Shown piece after piece: positions 8,043-16,364 of a DNA stretch of 45,542 nt. Origin of the DNA: a virus; IMG/VR virus record IMGVR_UViG_3300038548_000188, positions 1-45,542 of that record. One strand, 5' to 3'. A program made the position numbers and the translations under genes. The notes below the pieces were generated by a model that saw only the letters and a list, made by a program, of their open reading frames with translations, made no database searches and was not told the DNA's origin. Position 1 is the first letter of the stretch, and the number at the start of each line of letters is the position of its first letter.

Positions 8043-8068
8043 AAAAGCCCGCCCCGAATTGGGCGGGC
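8043..8068 (-). terminator. Rho-independent terminator after the major capsid gene
   Basis: On the minus strand a perfect 8-bp stem, GCCCGCCC paired with GGGCGGGC, with a six-base loop, is followed by TTTT. It lies 20-46 bases past the capsid stop. A terminator here would make the capsid message more abundant than the downstream messages, suiting the high copy number of the capsid subunit; the short T tract suggests partial read-through. Confidence 0.8.
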
Positions 8069-8088
8069 CTCGACTAGGCTATCACAGT

Positions 8089-9150
8089 TTAAAATTCGGT
8101 TGTAATCAACCGGGCCGCTTTGATTTGCTTCCGTTCGGGGAAGGTCCGCGCCCAGTTGTTCACGCCGTCAGCGATTTCCGCGTTATCGGGACCGCCGTCA
8201 GGGTTGGCAACGACGCCCGAAAGGAATCGATAGCCGACCGGATGCATCGACCATTCGATACGCGACCAGAGTGATTCCGAACCGCCGCCGTTACCTTCCG
8301 CCGCTTCGCGTTCGACTTCCGCCGGGACCTTCGGATTACCAACGCCCCATCGGGAAGCCTGCGAACCGAAAATCCAGGTATCGAAAACGCCCGCCGCGTT
8401 CGGCATGGTGTCGTCGACAATGACCCGTCGACCCAGGAAGGTCGGAATCGCCGCTGCGGCGGCGTTCACCGCGTCGGGAATGAAGTCGATCAGGTTGTTT
8501 TTCTGCGCCCTGGCAAAAACGATCGAATGCATGAAAACGGTCGTGAAATCTTCCTGACTATCGCCCGCCGTGGTGATCGCATCGATAAACGCTTCGGCTG
8601 AAAAGTCCGTTACGCCTGGGGTAAATGCGCCGGAAATGTCGACGGTCAGATCGTCCTGGACTTCGTTGTTCGTGATGCCCGCGCGCGGATCGTCGTTCGG
8701 CGCAACCTGGGCGTTATCGACGAAAATGCCGGTCCAGGTAGCAACAAAAACCGCTTGCAGGCGGCGACGCCAATAAGCCGCGACACGATTCGCGATCGCG
8801 GTCGACGGATCGCTTCCCGACAAGGCCGCGACCAGGTCCATCGTTTTCCAGCTTTGGTTCCGCGACAACCGGGTCGCGATTTCCTGGTTCGTTTGGATTT
8901 TGTTCGGGACGGCAATCGTCGCCGGGTTATCTGACGACACGCGATCCGCGAGGATATTCGAATCGTCATCGATGTCGCGCCAGGACGGCGCGTTGAAAGT
9001 AGTTCCCCCGCCCGCTAGAAAACCATCTAGCGCCGGATCACGAACAACGACGCCCGAATCGATCAGGTTCGTTTTTTGCTCGGTCATGGTTTGAACGTAG
9101 GGGGCGAATATTTCCGGGACTACGACGTCCGCGATTCTTACTTCTGCCAT
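8089..9150 (-). CDS. Major capsid protein
   Basis: A 353-residue protein starting MAEVRIADVVVPEIFAPYVQ. The N-terminal pattern (IADVVVPEIF), the central FRxA-type ANRVAAYWRRRLQAVFVATWTG, and C-terminal PVGYRFLSG with a final KAARLITTEF fit the family of HK97-fold coat proteins encoded right after a scaffold gene. It has its own leader with hairpin and strong ribosome site (GGAG) and its own terminator. Gene order MuF, scaffold, coat supports it strongly. Confidence 0.88.
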   Translation of the reverse strand: MAEVRIADVVVPEIFAPYVQTMTEQKTNLIDSGVVVRDPALDGFLAGGGTTFNAPSWRDIDDDSNILADRVSSDNPATIAVPNKIQTNQEIATRLSRNQSWKTMDLVAALSGSDPSTAIANRVAAYWRRRLQAVFVATWTGIFVDNAQVAPNDDPRAGITNNEVQDDLTVDISGAFTPGVTDFSAEAFIDAITTAGDSQEDFTTVFMHSIVFARAQKNNLIDFIPDAVNAAAAAIPTFLGRRVIVDDTMPNAAGVFDTWIFGSQASRWGVGNPKVPAEVEREAAEGNGGGSESLWSRIEWSMHPVGYRFLSGVVANPDGGPDNAEIADGVNNWARTFPERKQIKAARLITTEF

Positions 9151-9184
9151 TGTGAAGGCTCCAATTGTTGCCAGCCCTCACGGC
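9148..9184 (-). promoter_or_regulatory. GTGAG hairpin and conserved leader of the major capsid gene
   Basis: Minus strand GCC-GTGAG-GGC (9174-9184) lies 24-34 bases ahead of the coat ATG. The stretch from the start codon back to 9169 (including AACAATTGGAGCC with the GGAG ribosome site) is identical to that of the portal gene over 22 bases. The hairpin is one of seven with the same loop. Confidence 0.7.
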
Positions 9185-9210
9185 GTCGGCGGGTTTAAGT
9201 TCTGGCTAGT

Positions 9211-10065
9211 CTACCTATTTGCGGCGACCGCGCCAAGTTTTACGCCTGCAGCCGTCATAAGACGATCGGCTTCGGCGCGGTTTGCTACTAGCATTGATCC
9301 TTGTTTCGTCATGTTCCAACCGGCTTTCGACCAGGGATTTCCAGCGCCTAAATCGCCGCCGTCCCCGCCGCCGCCGCCGCCGCCGTCATTGTCAGCGCCC
9401 GCGCCCTTCGAAGGCGGCCAAAACATTCTGAATTCCTTTTGACGGGCAGCATTCGAGAAAAAGTCGTCCGCGTTTTGGTTCGGTGTTCCGGACTTCGCGT
9501 CCAGTTTTGTCACGACCGTCCCGTCCTGGGTGACTTCGAAATTTTGTTCCGTCAGTGTTACCAGGTTGCGAACGCCGTCGGGCGTCGCGCCCGCTTTGCC
9601 AGCCGCTTCGGTTAAGGTATTTCTAATTGTTGTGTCCTTAGAATGCCCGATAGCGTCGTCGCGTTCCTGGGTCAGCTTTGCGTTTGAATCGGTCAGGCTT
9701 GAAACGTTGCGTTCCAGGTCATGCAATCGCGCGGCAATGTCGCCGCCGCCCTGGTCCCCGTCATTTTTGCCGTTCCCCTTCCCGCCGCCGTTGTCCCCGT
9801 CGGGACTGGCTTTTCGGAATTTTTCCAACGCGGCGTCGACGTGGGCCAGAATTTCATCACGGGTTAATGGCCCGCCGTTCGCCTTTGAAAAGTCCGCCGC
9901 CCCGTCAGTGAATCGTTTTTTCAATGCTTCCGCGTAGGCGTCGAAATCGACCTGGGTTTTCATCCCTGTCACGTCCAGGACGAACTTCCCGTCCTTTTCG
10001 ACGTAGTAGGATTCTAGTCCCTGGGGAATTGCGGCCTTGTCGGCGATCACTGATTCTAGTGGCAT
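9211..10065 (-). CDS. Scaffold protein
   Basis: A 284-residue acidic protein placed directly before the coat gene. Residues about 110-150 form a coiled coil (ARLHDLERNVSSLTDSNAKL), flanked by Gly/Asp/Asn-rich linkers, and the C-terminal part includes the short motif NPWSKAGWNMTKQG seen in scaffold C-termini that contact the coat protein. It organises procapsid assembly and is then released or degraded. No protease gene is recognised nearby. Confidence 0.8.
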   Translation of the reverse strand: MPLESVIADKAAIPQGLESYYVEKDGKFVLDVTGMKTQVDFDAYAEALKKRFTDGAADFSKANGGPLTRDEILAHVDAALEKFRKASPDGDNGGGKGNGKNDGDQGGGDIAARLHDLERNVSSLTDSNAKLTQERDDAIGHSKDTTIRNTLTEAAGKAGATPDGVRNLVTLTEQNFEVTQDGTVVTKLDAKSGTPNQNADDFFSNAARQKEFRMFWPPSKGAGADNDGGGGGGGDGGDLGAGNPWSKAGWNMTKQGSMLVANRAEADRLMTAAGVKLGAVAANR

Positions 10066-10107
10066 TATTCGGATATCCCTCGCGGATATTTATCGGACTT
10101 GGGCGGG

Positions 10108-10136
10108 ATCATATACCCGGCTTTTTCGTTTTGCAA
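10108..10136 (-). promoter_or_regulatory. Sigma-70-type promoter upstream of scaffold and capsid
   Basis: On the minus strand TTGCAA (10131-10136) and TATGAT (10108-10113) are separated by 17 bases, in a 71-base gap between the MuF-like and scaffold genes. Matches are 4/6 and 5/6 to consensus. This could give extra scaffold and capsid transcripts beyond those from the late operon. Confidence 0.5.
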
Positions 10137-11276
10137 TTAATCAACCGGCGGGGCCGGAATGCCGGACCGCTGAAACGCCCCTGGTTTCGTGTCGTAAAGC
10201 TGGCGAAGCGTAAGCTGTTGACCCTTGTCATTGACGAAGCCGCCCAGGTCGATTTCGCCTTTCCTGAATAGTCGCCCGCGCGTCGGTCCCAGGACTTCAT
10301 TTTGAAAGGCGACGTTTTGCTGGCCTAACCATTGCTGGTAATTCGTTTCAGCCGGGACCCGTCCGACCATCTTATCCAGGGCCGTCCGGCGTTGCGCCCC
10401 GCGCAATCCTGACAGGTTGGCCGACGTCGCTGTCGTCGCGGGCCTCGAACCCAGGCGTCGCCCGTCGATGATCGGGGACCGGACCGACCGGCAATTGAAA
10501 TGGACCGGGGGAATCCAGCCTTCGCCGACGTCGAAAACCTGGCCGTCCAGGGATTGGCAAATCGGGGTCGTCCGGGAATCGAGCGTCGCGACGTAAAGTT
10601 CCTTTTTGATGATCCGTTTATTTTCCTTATACAGTTCGACATAGACGCCATTCTGGATTGCGCTGATCGTCGTTTGCGCCAGGGTTTGCGCGCCCCGCCT
10701 GGTGATTTCCCTGGCCCCGTCGCTTCCGTTTAATGCCCTGGTTCCGAATATGCGGCGGCTGATCTGCGTCGGCGTTTCGCTGAAAACTAAGCCCTGGCGA
10801 ATTTCGTCCATGATCCGCCGCTGGTCGCCGACCTGGTAACGCTTCAACCATTGGGCCAGGACTTCGTTTTCGATCGGTCGGGCGAACACGATCCCGCGAA
10901 GCTGGCGGGGGGATGGTAAAACGACGGGATAAATCACGGGAAGCGATTGGCTGATCACGTTGGAAACGAAGATCGTTTCGCCTTTCGCCAGGGCGATCAG
11001 GTCTTCGCGCACTGCCTTGTTTATTTCGGCGAACGTCGGGTCGTTGATTTCCTTTATCAGCTTAGCGGTTTTGATCATTCGCGCCGTGGTCGCTGGTCCA
11101 GGGTCATAGCCCAGGCCCGCAATTCGATCCAGGCGCGCCTTCAATTTCCTTTGAAGTTCGGGTTCGGCCCGGTTCAGGATCGCCGTGATCCGTTTGGCGA
11201 AGCCGTTCCCGACGCGAATAATCCCGACTTTATGCCGGGTCAGTTCGTCCCGAATTTCCTCGTTACTGGTCGCCAC
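10137..11276 (-). CDS. MuF-like capsid morphogenesis protein
   Basis: A 379-residue protein with the typical MuF signature in the C-terminal half: ATLDSRTTPICQSLDGQVF followed by PPVHFNCRS, placing C240, H259 and C262 as the conserved metal-site-like residues. The N-terminal 200 residues are helical. Such proteins are minor head components, often attached to the portal and injected with DNA. It lies between portal and scaffold genes, 3 bases after the portal stop. Confidence 0.88.
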   Translation of the reverse strand: MATSNEEIRDELTRHKVGIIRVGNGFAKRITAILNRAEPELQRKLKARLDRIAGLGYDPGPATTARMIKTAKLIKEINDPTFAEINKAVREDLIALAKGETIFVSNVISQSLPVIYPVVLPSPRQLRGIVFARPIENEVLAQWLKRYQVGDQRRIMDEIRQGLVFSETPTQISRRIFGTRALNGSDGAREITRRGAQTLAQTTISAIQNGVYVELYKENKRIIKKELYVATLDSRTTPICQSLDGQVFDVGEGWIPPVHFNCRSVRSPIIDGRRLGSRPATTATSANLSGLRGAQRRTALDKMVGRVPAETNYQQWLGQQNVAFQNEVLGPTRGRLFRKGEIDLGGFVNDKGQQLTLRQLYDTKPGAFQRSGIPAPPVD

Positions 11277-11279
11277 GGT

Positions 11280-12935
11280 TTACGCCTGGTCGTCGTCGTT
11301 GCCGTCGTCGTTGCCGTTGCCGTTGCCGTTGCCGCCGTCGCCGTCGCCCTGGCCGCCCTGGTTGCCCTGGTTGCCGTCGTCGTCACCTTCGCCCAGGCCG
11401 TCATCGGTCCCGGCCAGGACTTCGATGTCGTCTTCGATCGCGATTTGTGCCAGTTCGTCGTCGAAGGTCATTTCGGTCAAATCCTTTTGACGCATCCAAC
11501 CGTGAATCGATTTCCAGGACAGCGGGGTCCCGGCCTTTTTCGCGACCGCGAATTTCACCAGTTCGCCGGGATCGTTCGATTCGTCAATGAAGTCCAGGTT
11601 CGGTTCGACCTTCACTTCGTCAGGATTGGCCCCGACCCATTCCGCACAAATGCGAAGGATCGATTCCAGGGCCGTCGCGCTGGTCATAGCGATCGTTTGA
11701 AGCGTCGCCGTCCTGGCCGCGACTCTGATTCGCAGCGTTTCGGCGGCTTCGGCCCCGGCCCCGCTGGACATTAATTTGATGCCTTCTTCGCCCGCCCTGG
11801 TGTAATCGTTTTCCAGGCTGATCCGCTGTTCCTGTAATGCTTTGGAATCCGGGCCGATGAATTTCGCGTCCGCTTCCGGGTCGGGAAGGGCCAGGTATGC
11901 GCCGGACCCGATGATCGGCTTCGCGTCCTTCGACGGGTTTTCGCCGTCATTGGAATCCAGGTCGACGCCGATTAATACCAGCGTATCCTGACCCGACATA
12001 AACAAGGCCGAACGGTGATCGGCTTCGCCCCGGTAAATCGCCAGGGCCAGGTTTGCCAGGTTGATCAACGGAACTTCCCCCGGCTTCGTCGCCAGGTCGG
12101 TCGTATTCACGAACACGAAGGGGATTTGTTCCAGCGTTTTCCCCCGGATATTCGGTTGGATCGCGCCTTGAAGTGCGCCGTCGCGTTCGACCTGGCTGGA
12201 ATAAATGTTCTGACTAGGGTCGCCCAGGCTTAACGCCCGATAGCGTGATACAAGGTTCCATGTGAAACGGTCGCCCGTGTCGCGTTCGTACCGGCTTTCG
12301 TCGATGACAACCATCAACAGCCGCCGGATCGCTTCCGATCGCTTGCCGTCATCGATTTGTTTATTGTTCATGGTTTCGGTCAGGTCGTCCCAGTTCAAGA
12401 CCTGGGGGGCCGGGTATTGGATCAACAGCGGAAGGTCGCTGTTTGGATCGACGTCGGCCAGGATGCCCAGGCGACCATATAACAGCTGATTCATATGGAT
12501 TTGAACCAGCAGATCGTCCAGCGATTCGCCCTTCGGCGTCGATATTTCGCGCATATCTTCCAGGGCCGCCGGTAATTCGATGTTCGCCGGTTCACGGTCC
12601 AGGATGCCGGTCAACGCGCGGACCGTTTCCTTCACCAGGTCGGGGAAAAATGCCCGCTGCAGATAGGCCGCATAAAGGTTCAGCCCTTCGTCGGACAGGA
12701 CGTTCGGATTCGCCGACAGCGCCGTCATTCCGGAAGTCGCCTGCAGGTACTTTGTCGACTTGCTTTTGATATGCCGCTGGCCTTCGTTCGTGTCGAACAT
12801 GGTGATCCAGTCGGGTTGCCTCGCTGAAAAATCCGGATGCGGCGTCGCGATCGCTGACCCGCCCGCCGTGGATTGTGGTTCGGTTGTGATGCCTGGCTGC
12901 AGGGGGGCGGTTTTATTTTGTAACAATGTCGACAT
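11280..12935 (-). CDS. Portal protein (DUF4055 type)
   Basis: A 551-residue protein; the segment DWITMFDTNEGQRHIKSKST through LNLYAAYLQRAFFPDLVKET and the RALTGILDREPANIELPAAL stretch match the DUF4055 class of phage portals. The portal dodecamer is the DNA entry channel and docks the terminase. The last 40 residues are an unusual low-complexity acidic tail made of Asp, Gly and Asn (GDGDGGNGNGNGNDDGNDDD). Its leader is shared with the capsid gene. Confidence 0.88.
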   Translation of the reverse strand: MSTLLQNKTAPLQPGITTEPQSTAGGSAIATPHPDFSARQPDWITMFDTNEGQRHIKSKSTKYLQATSGMTALSANPNVLSDEGLNLYAAYLQRAFFPDLVKETVRALTGILDREPANIELPAALEDMREISTPKGESLDDLLVQIHMNQLLYGRLGILADVDPNSDLPLLIQYPAPQVLNWDDLTETMNNKQIDDGKRSEAIRRLLMVVIDESRYERDTGDRFTWNLVSRYRALSLGDPSQNIYSSQVERDGALQGAIQPNIRGKTLEQIPFVFVNTTDLATKPGEVPLINLANLALAIYRGEADHRSALFMSGQDTLVLIGVDLDSNDGENPSKDAKPIIGSGAYLALPDPEADAKFIGPDSKALQEQRISLENDYTRAGEEGIKLMSSGAGAEAAETLRIRVAARTATLQTIAMTSATALESILRICAEWVGANPDEVKVEPNLDFIDESNDPGELVKFAVAKKAGTPLSWKSIHGWMRQKDLTEMTFDDELAQIAIEDDIEVLAGTDDGLGEGDDDGNQGNQGGQGDGDGGNGNGNGNDDGNDDDQA

Positions 12936-12971
12936 TGTGAAGGCTCCAATTGTTCGACCCTCACGGTCGAA
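12933..12971 (-). promoter_or_regulatory. GTGAG hairpin and conserved leader of the portal gene
   Basis: This is the best-paired copy of the element: TTCGACC-GTGAG-GGTCGAA, seven base pairs (12953-12971), between the terminase stop and the portal ATG. It is followed by AACAATTGGAGCC and the start codon. The gap to the terminase stop is too short for a promoter, so the element most likely acts in RNA. Confidence 0.75.
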
Positions 12972-12974
12972 GTT

Positions 12975-14513
12975 TTAAACGGCCCCGGAAATCGATCCGG
13001 AACTGGGCGGTTTTGGTTTACGGGCGGCCCGATGGTATGCGCGGGAAAAGGCGTCGACCTGATCGGCAAATGACCCCCCTGGAAACTGACAAATTTCGTC
13101 CAGAAAGGCCGTGTTCCAATCGCCGCGAACGATGTAGACGTTCCCGGCTTCGGCCTGCGCTGCAGGTGCGGCGGCCCGAAGTGTCTTTTCCCCGGATTCG
13201 GGTGAAAAGTAAATTCGGAACCTGGGGAAGTCCGCCGCGATGTCCTGCGCTTGCGCCTTCCCGGCTTGCCCTGGGTCCTGCGGGAAATCGATTATTACGC
13301 CTTTCCCGTCCGCTTCGCCCGTATCGGTCATTAACGTCCGAACTTTTAAAGGCGATCCACGAAGACGAACCACGTCAACGACAATGATCATAGGCTTCGC
13401 GTAGAAAATTAACAAGCCGACTGTCCAGGCCGCTTTTTTCCCGCCGGTCGCCTGGTCGTCCGTCGCGGCCAAATCCCAACCCCGGACCCAGGACCCTTTT
13501 TTCGGCACGTCGGCCCGGTCCATAAACTTCCCCTTGAACCATTGCCGTTTGAACAACCCGCCTTCCCTGGGGGCTGGCCGTTGTTGCATTTGGCCCGCCG
13601 TGGCATAGCTTCCGATTTCCGTTTCGAGCGTCGACAGCCGGGGTTCGTCGAACAGTTCCGGCCATAACAATTCCCCTTCGTCGGACCTGAAATCGCCCGG
13701 TAACTTTCGCCCCGACTTTTTCAGCGTGATCGGGACGCTGGCGAATGGATGCTTTTTTTCGTATCGGGCCGGTAAACACAAGTGAACCAGGTCAGCGCCG
13801 TCGGCGATGATATGGCCAGCATAGTCGCGCGAATGTAAGCGTTGCATCATCACGCAAGCCCCGCCGTTCTTCGATCGAATCCTGGTCGGAAGGGCCATTC
13901 GAATCCGTTCGACGATCGCGTCCCGGTTGTCGTCGCTTTCGGCCTGTTCGACATTGTGAGGATCGTCCAGGATAACAAAGTCGCCGCCTTCCCCCATGAT
14001 CCCGGCGGTCGACGTGCTAAATCGATAGCCGCCGAATTCATTGGCGAAGCGGGTTTTCTGATCCTGGTCCTTGCGGATCGCGAGTTTCGTTTCTCGCAGC
14101 GCCCCGACAACAGCCCCCCAGCGTTCTTGATACCATTCTGACCGGATCAGTTGCCGGGTTTTGTCCGCGTCACGAAGGGCCAGGTCGGCCCGGTAACTGG
14201 TCGCCATGAATCGAAGGCCGGTTCGCGACGACTTCGTCCAGGCCCAGGCATTCAACAGGACCGAAACCGTCAGGCTTTTCATATGGCCGGGCGGGATATT
14301 TAACAGCAGGCGCGGTATTTCCCCGGCGATAAAGGCTTCCAGGTATTCGCACATAATGTCGACGTGACGACCGTCAATAAACGGGATCGGGTCCAGGTAC
14401 GGAAACGCGTTTCGGACGAATGCATGAAAATCCGTTTCCATCCGTTCCGCCATTTTGGCTTGAAGGAACGGAAGATTTTCATAATCACCCAGTGACGGGA
14501 TCAGGCGGCGCAT
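12975..14513 (-). CDS. terL: Terminase large subunit
   Basis: A 512-residue packaging motor. Walker A is IPPGHMKS at residues 73-80 and Walker B is FVILDDPH near 179-186, followed by the HSRDYAGHI segment and a C-terminal RNase H-like nuclease whose first acidic residue is in VRGWDLAATDDQ (Asp 347). It cuts the concatemer and pumps DNA into the procapsid. The gene overlaps the small subunit gene by 29 bases. Which packaging mode (headful or cohesive) cannot be told from sequence alone; the permuted ends favour headful. Confidence 0.93.
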   Translation of the reverse strand: MRRLIPSLGDYENLPFLQAKMAERMETDFHAFVRNAFPYLDPIPFIDGRHVDIMCEYLEAFIAGEIPRLLLNIPPGHMKSLTVSVLLNAWAWTKSSRTGLRFMATSYRADLALRDADKTRQLIRSEWYQERWGAVVGALRETKLAIRKDQDQKTRFANEFGGYRFSTSTAGIMGEGGDFVILDDPHNVEQAESDDNRDAIVERIRMALPTRIRSKNGGACVMMQRLHSRDYAGHIIADGADLVHLCLPARYEKKHPFASVPITLKKSGRKLPGDFRSDEGELLWPELFDEPRLSTLETEIGSYATAGQMQQRPAPREGGLFKRQWFKGKFMDRADVPKKGSWVRGWDLAATDDQATGGKKAAWTVGLLIFYAKPMIIVVDVVRLRGSPLKVRTLMTDTGEADGKGVIIDFPQDPGQAGKAQAQDIAADFPRFRIYFSPESGEKTLRAAAPAAQAEAGNVYIVRGDWNTAFLDEICQFPGGSFADQVDAFSRAYHRAARKPKPPSSGSISGAV

Positions 14514-14988
14514 GTAAAAGTTTTTGTAACCTGATCAGTTCTTCCAGTTCTTCGGTCGATAGATTGTCGACGTTCGGCTGGACCGCTGTCGGGACCAGCG
14601 TCCCGTCCGATTTATGTTCCAGGACTTGCGTCGGCTTAAAATGCGGGTGTCTGTTCTTCAAGCAAAATTCCAGCAGGCGATCCGACTTTTCCATTTGCGT
14701 ATGAAACCGCGTTTCCTTGTCGTCGACGCTTATGACGTGAACGTATGGGGTTTTTTTCTCGACCCCGTCGATTCCCCGCCGCCAGGCTTCGGCCTCGCCA
14801 GCGTCCAGATATTCGGCCAGCCCGTCGTCCCATTCCATTTTGAAATCCGGATCACGTTCGGCCAGGTCGTACCAGGATGACCGATTCATTTCGCCTTTTT
14901 TGGCCGCCGCCGTGACGCGCCCGGTCCGCTTCAATTCGGCCAGGAATAGAAGTCGGCGGCGGGGGGTTATGTTTTTTTTTCGTGCCAA
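14485..14988 (-). CDS. terS: Terminase small subunit
   Basis: A 167-residue protein with an N-terminal helix-turn-helix (GRVTAAAKKGEMNRSSWYDL) and an acidic oligomerisation region (EWDDGLAEYLDAGEAEAWRR), as in phage small terminases that recognise the pac site. The start is TTG at 14988; GAGGG, part of the GTGAG hairpin, sits seven bases before it and is the only good ribosome site. The C-terminus overlaps the large subunit gene. Confidence 0.8.
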   Translation of the reverse strand: MARKKNITPRRRLLFLAELKRTGRVTAAAKKGEMNRSSWYDLAERDPDFKMEWDDGLAEYLDAGEAEAWRRGIDGVEKKTPYVHVISVDDKETRFHTQMEKSDRLLEFCLKNRHPHFKPTQVLEHKSDGTLVPTAVQPNVDNLSTEELEELIRLQKLLHAPPDPVTG

Positions 14989-14994
14989 CGTTCA

Positions 14995-15005
14995 GCCCTC
15001 ACGGC
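14995..15005 (-). promoter_or_regulatory. GTGAG hairpin before the terminase genes
   Basis: Minus strand GCC-GTGAG-GGC. Here the 3' half of the element (GAGGG) also serves as the ribosome site for the TTG start at 14988, so folding would compete with translation initiation. Two tandem CAACCCGA units lie just upstream (about 15016-15032). Confidence 0.65.
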
Positions 15006-15035
15006 GTGACATAGTTGTCGGGTTGTCGGGTTGTT

Positions 15036-15419
15036 CTAAATCAATACTACTCTTATTTTATACTGCCATTCAACAAACGCGCGTCGAAGGCGGGCCGTGT
15101 CCGTGTCGTGACCCTTCGCATCCTCGACGATGACGGCCCCGGTCGCGTTGATTTTGTAGCGAAAATCCGCCTTGTAACTGCAGCGCCGACCGTTCGGATA
15201 TCCTTGCGATCGAATCTTAACCGGATCGGCGGCGGTCCCCAGGCGGAAGCGGGGTTGAAGTTCTAAGTCACTGATTTCGCCCGCGCGTTCCAACAGCTTT
15301 AAATCGGAATAGCGGCGGGCTTCGTGACCGGAATCGAATTTGATCCCGTCGACGATCGTTTTTACCGCCCCGAAATTACGTCGTCGGCTTTCGCCAAGTC
15401 TAGTCCGGCGGCGGGTCAT
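15036..15419 (-). CDS. DUF1064 PD-(D/E)XK-like endonuclease
   Basis: A 127-residue protein with FDSGHEARRYSDLKLLERAGEI, then LELQPRFRL, YKADFRYKI and a strand IVEDAKGHDT. That is the DUF1064 pattern, in which E of the first helix, D of the ADF strand and the E-D-x-K strand build a PD-(D/E)XK active site. Roles proposed for the family are structure-specific DNA cleavage in replication, recombination or packaging. It is directly upstream of the terminase genes and overlaps the collagen-like gene by 20 bases. Confidence 0.75.
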   Translation of the reverse strand: MTRRRTRLGESRRRNFGAVKTIVDGIKFDSGHEARRYSDLKLLERAGEISDLELQPRFRLGTAADPVKIRSQGYPNGRRCSYKADFRYKINATGAVIVEDAKGHDTDTARLRRAFVEWQYKIRVVLI

Positions 15420-16038
15420 CGCGCTCGATCAGTTTGTCGACCAGGCGTTTCAAAATGTCGTTGACGTCGGTCCGGACCCTGCGCTTTTTCTGTTTTTCCT
15501 GTTCGGTTTTTTCGGGCGGGTCGGGTTGGGCGGCGACGATGTTAATTTTTGCCGGTTCAATTGAGGGCGGTTCCGGTGCCGGGACGACGAACGTCACCTC
15601 CGGGGCCGGGACGACGATCGGTTCGGGCTTCGCTGGCCAGTCGATCAACGTGACCGCGACGACGTCGCCATATTGTTCGATTATGATTTGCGGATAACCC
15701 TTCGGAACCAGCATTCGCGCCGGTTGCGTGGCCGCTGTTTGGTTTTGCGTTTCCAAACATTCCCACGGTTTACAGTCCGCGCCTTCGCCTTCGCCGCCGC
15801 CCTGACCGCCAACGCCGCCAGGATCGCCAGGACCGTCCCCGTCCCGACCGTCACTTCCATCGGGTCCGGCTGGCCCGGCTGGCCCGGCTGGACCGGCTGG
15901 CCCTGCAGGACCGGCGGGTCCTTCGTTGCCTTCGTGTCCGTGGCCATGCCCGTGTCCGTGTCCTTTCTTTGCCAGGGCTGGCGTCATCGCCAACAACAAG
16001 ACCAAGAACAGGATCAGCGCCCGCACGTTTAAAACCAA
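15400..16038 (-). CDS. Exported His-rich collagen-like protein
   Basis: A 212-residue protein of uncertain start (TTG at 16038, or GTG at 16026, neither with a good ribosome site). Residues 6-23 form a Sec signal peptide ending AMTPALA, probably cut before KK. Residues 26-35 are alternating Gly-His (HGHGHGHGHE), then about 10 Gly-X-Y triplets including six GPA units, a Gly/Glu linker, a small domain with two Cys (89, 94), and a Pro/Glu-rich and basic C-terminus. It follows the spanins in the lysis cassette. A periplasmic or envelope role is inferred; function unknown. Confidence 0.7.
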   Translation of the reverse strand: MVLNVRALILFLVLLLAMTPALAKKGHGHGHGHGHEGNEGPAGPAGPAGPAGPAGPAGPDGSDGRDGDGPGDPGGVGGQGGGEGEGADCKPWECLETQNQTAATQPARMLVPKGYPQIIIEQYGDVVAVTLIDWPAKPEPIVVPAPEVTFVVPAPEPPSIEPAKINIVAAQPDPPEKTEQEKQKKRRVRTDVNDILKRLVDKLIERDDPPPD

Positions 16039-16148
16039 ACCGACAGCTTCGCCCGGACCCAGGCGTCGACCGCTTTGACCTTTGGAATCTTATCCCAGGC
16101 GGGCGAAGCCCAACCCAGGACCAGCCCAATAATTAAAATGATAAACAT
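16029..16148 (-). CDS. 39-residue single-span membrane peptide
   Basis: A short reading frame from ATG at 16148 to TAA at 16029. It starts MFIILIIGLVLGWASPAW, a hydrophobic helix, and ends with a short amphipathic stretch (VKAVDAWVRAKLSVWF). Codon use matches the neighbours. It overlaps the start of the collagen-like gene by 10 bases, which would allow translational coupling. Tiny membrane proteins of this form are common in lysis regions; no function is assigned. Confidence 0.55.
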   Translation of the reverse strand: MFIILIIGLVLGWASPAWDKIPKVKAVDAWVRAKLSVWF

Positions 16149-16157
16149 ATCCACAAG

Positions 16158-16364
16158 TTATCCCCCTAATCGTTGCCAGCCGGACGCCGGGGTCGACGCT
16201 TCACTGTGCAGTTTATGATCCAGGGCCGTCGCCTTCGGTAAAACAACGGACGCCAGGTATTCGATCGCCTGGCCGACCGCGTCGGCGTGACCGTGTTGAA
16301 TCGCTGAAAAAGTGCGGGCGTCATCCGGAAAACTGCCCGTCGTTTTAATCGTAATCTGTCCCAT
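16158..16364 (-). CDS. Small hypothetical protein
   Basis: A 68-residue protein, MGQITIKTTGSFPDDARTFS, starting at the ATG overlapping the TGA of the preceding gene (TGATG); a longer in-frame start inside that gene is discarded. It has a helical centre (HADAVGQAIEYLASVVLP) and no recognised motif. Confidence 0.6.
   Translation of the reverse strand: MGQITIKTTGSFPDDARTFSAIQHGHADAVGQAIEYLASVVLPKATALDHKLHSEASTPASGWQRLGG

Noticed and set aside
11185-11490. Plus-strand frame rich in Ser, Leu and Pro
   Set aside because: Antisense to the Asp/Gly/Asn-rich tail of the portal gene; low-complexity shadow.
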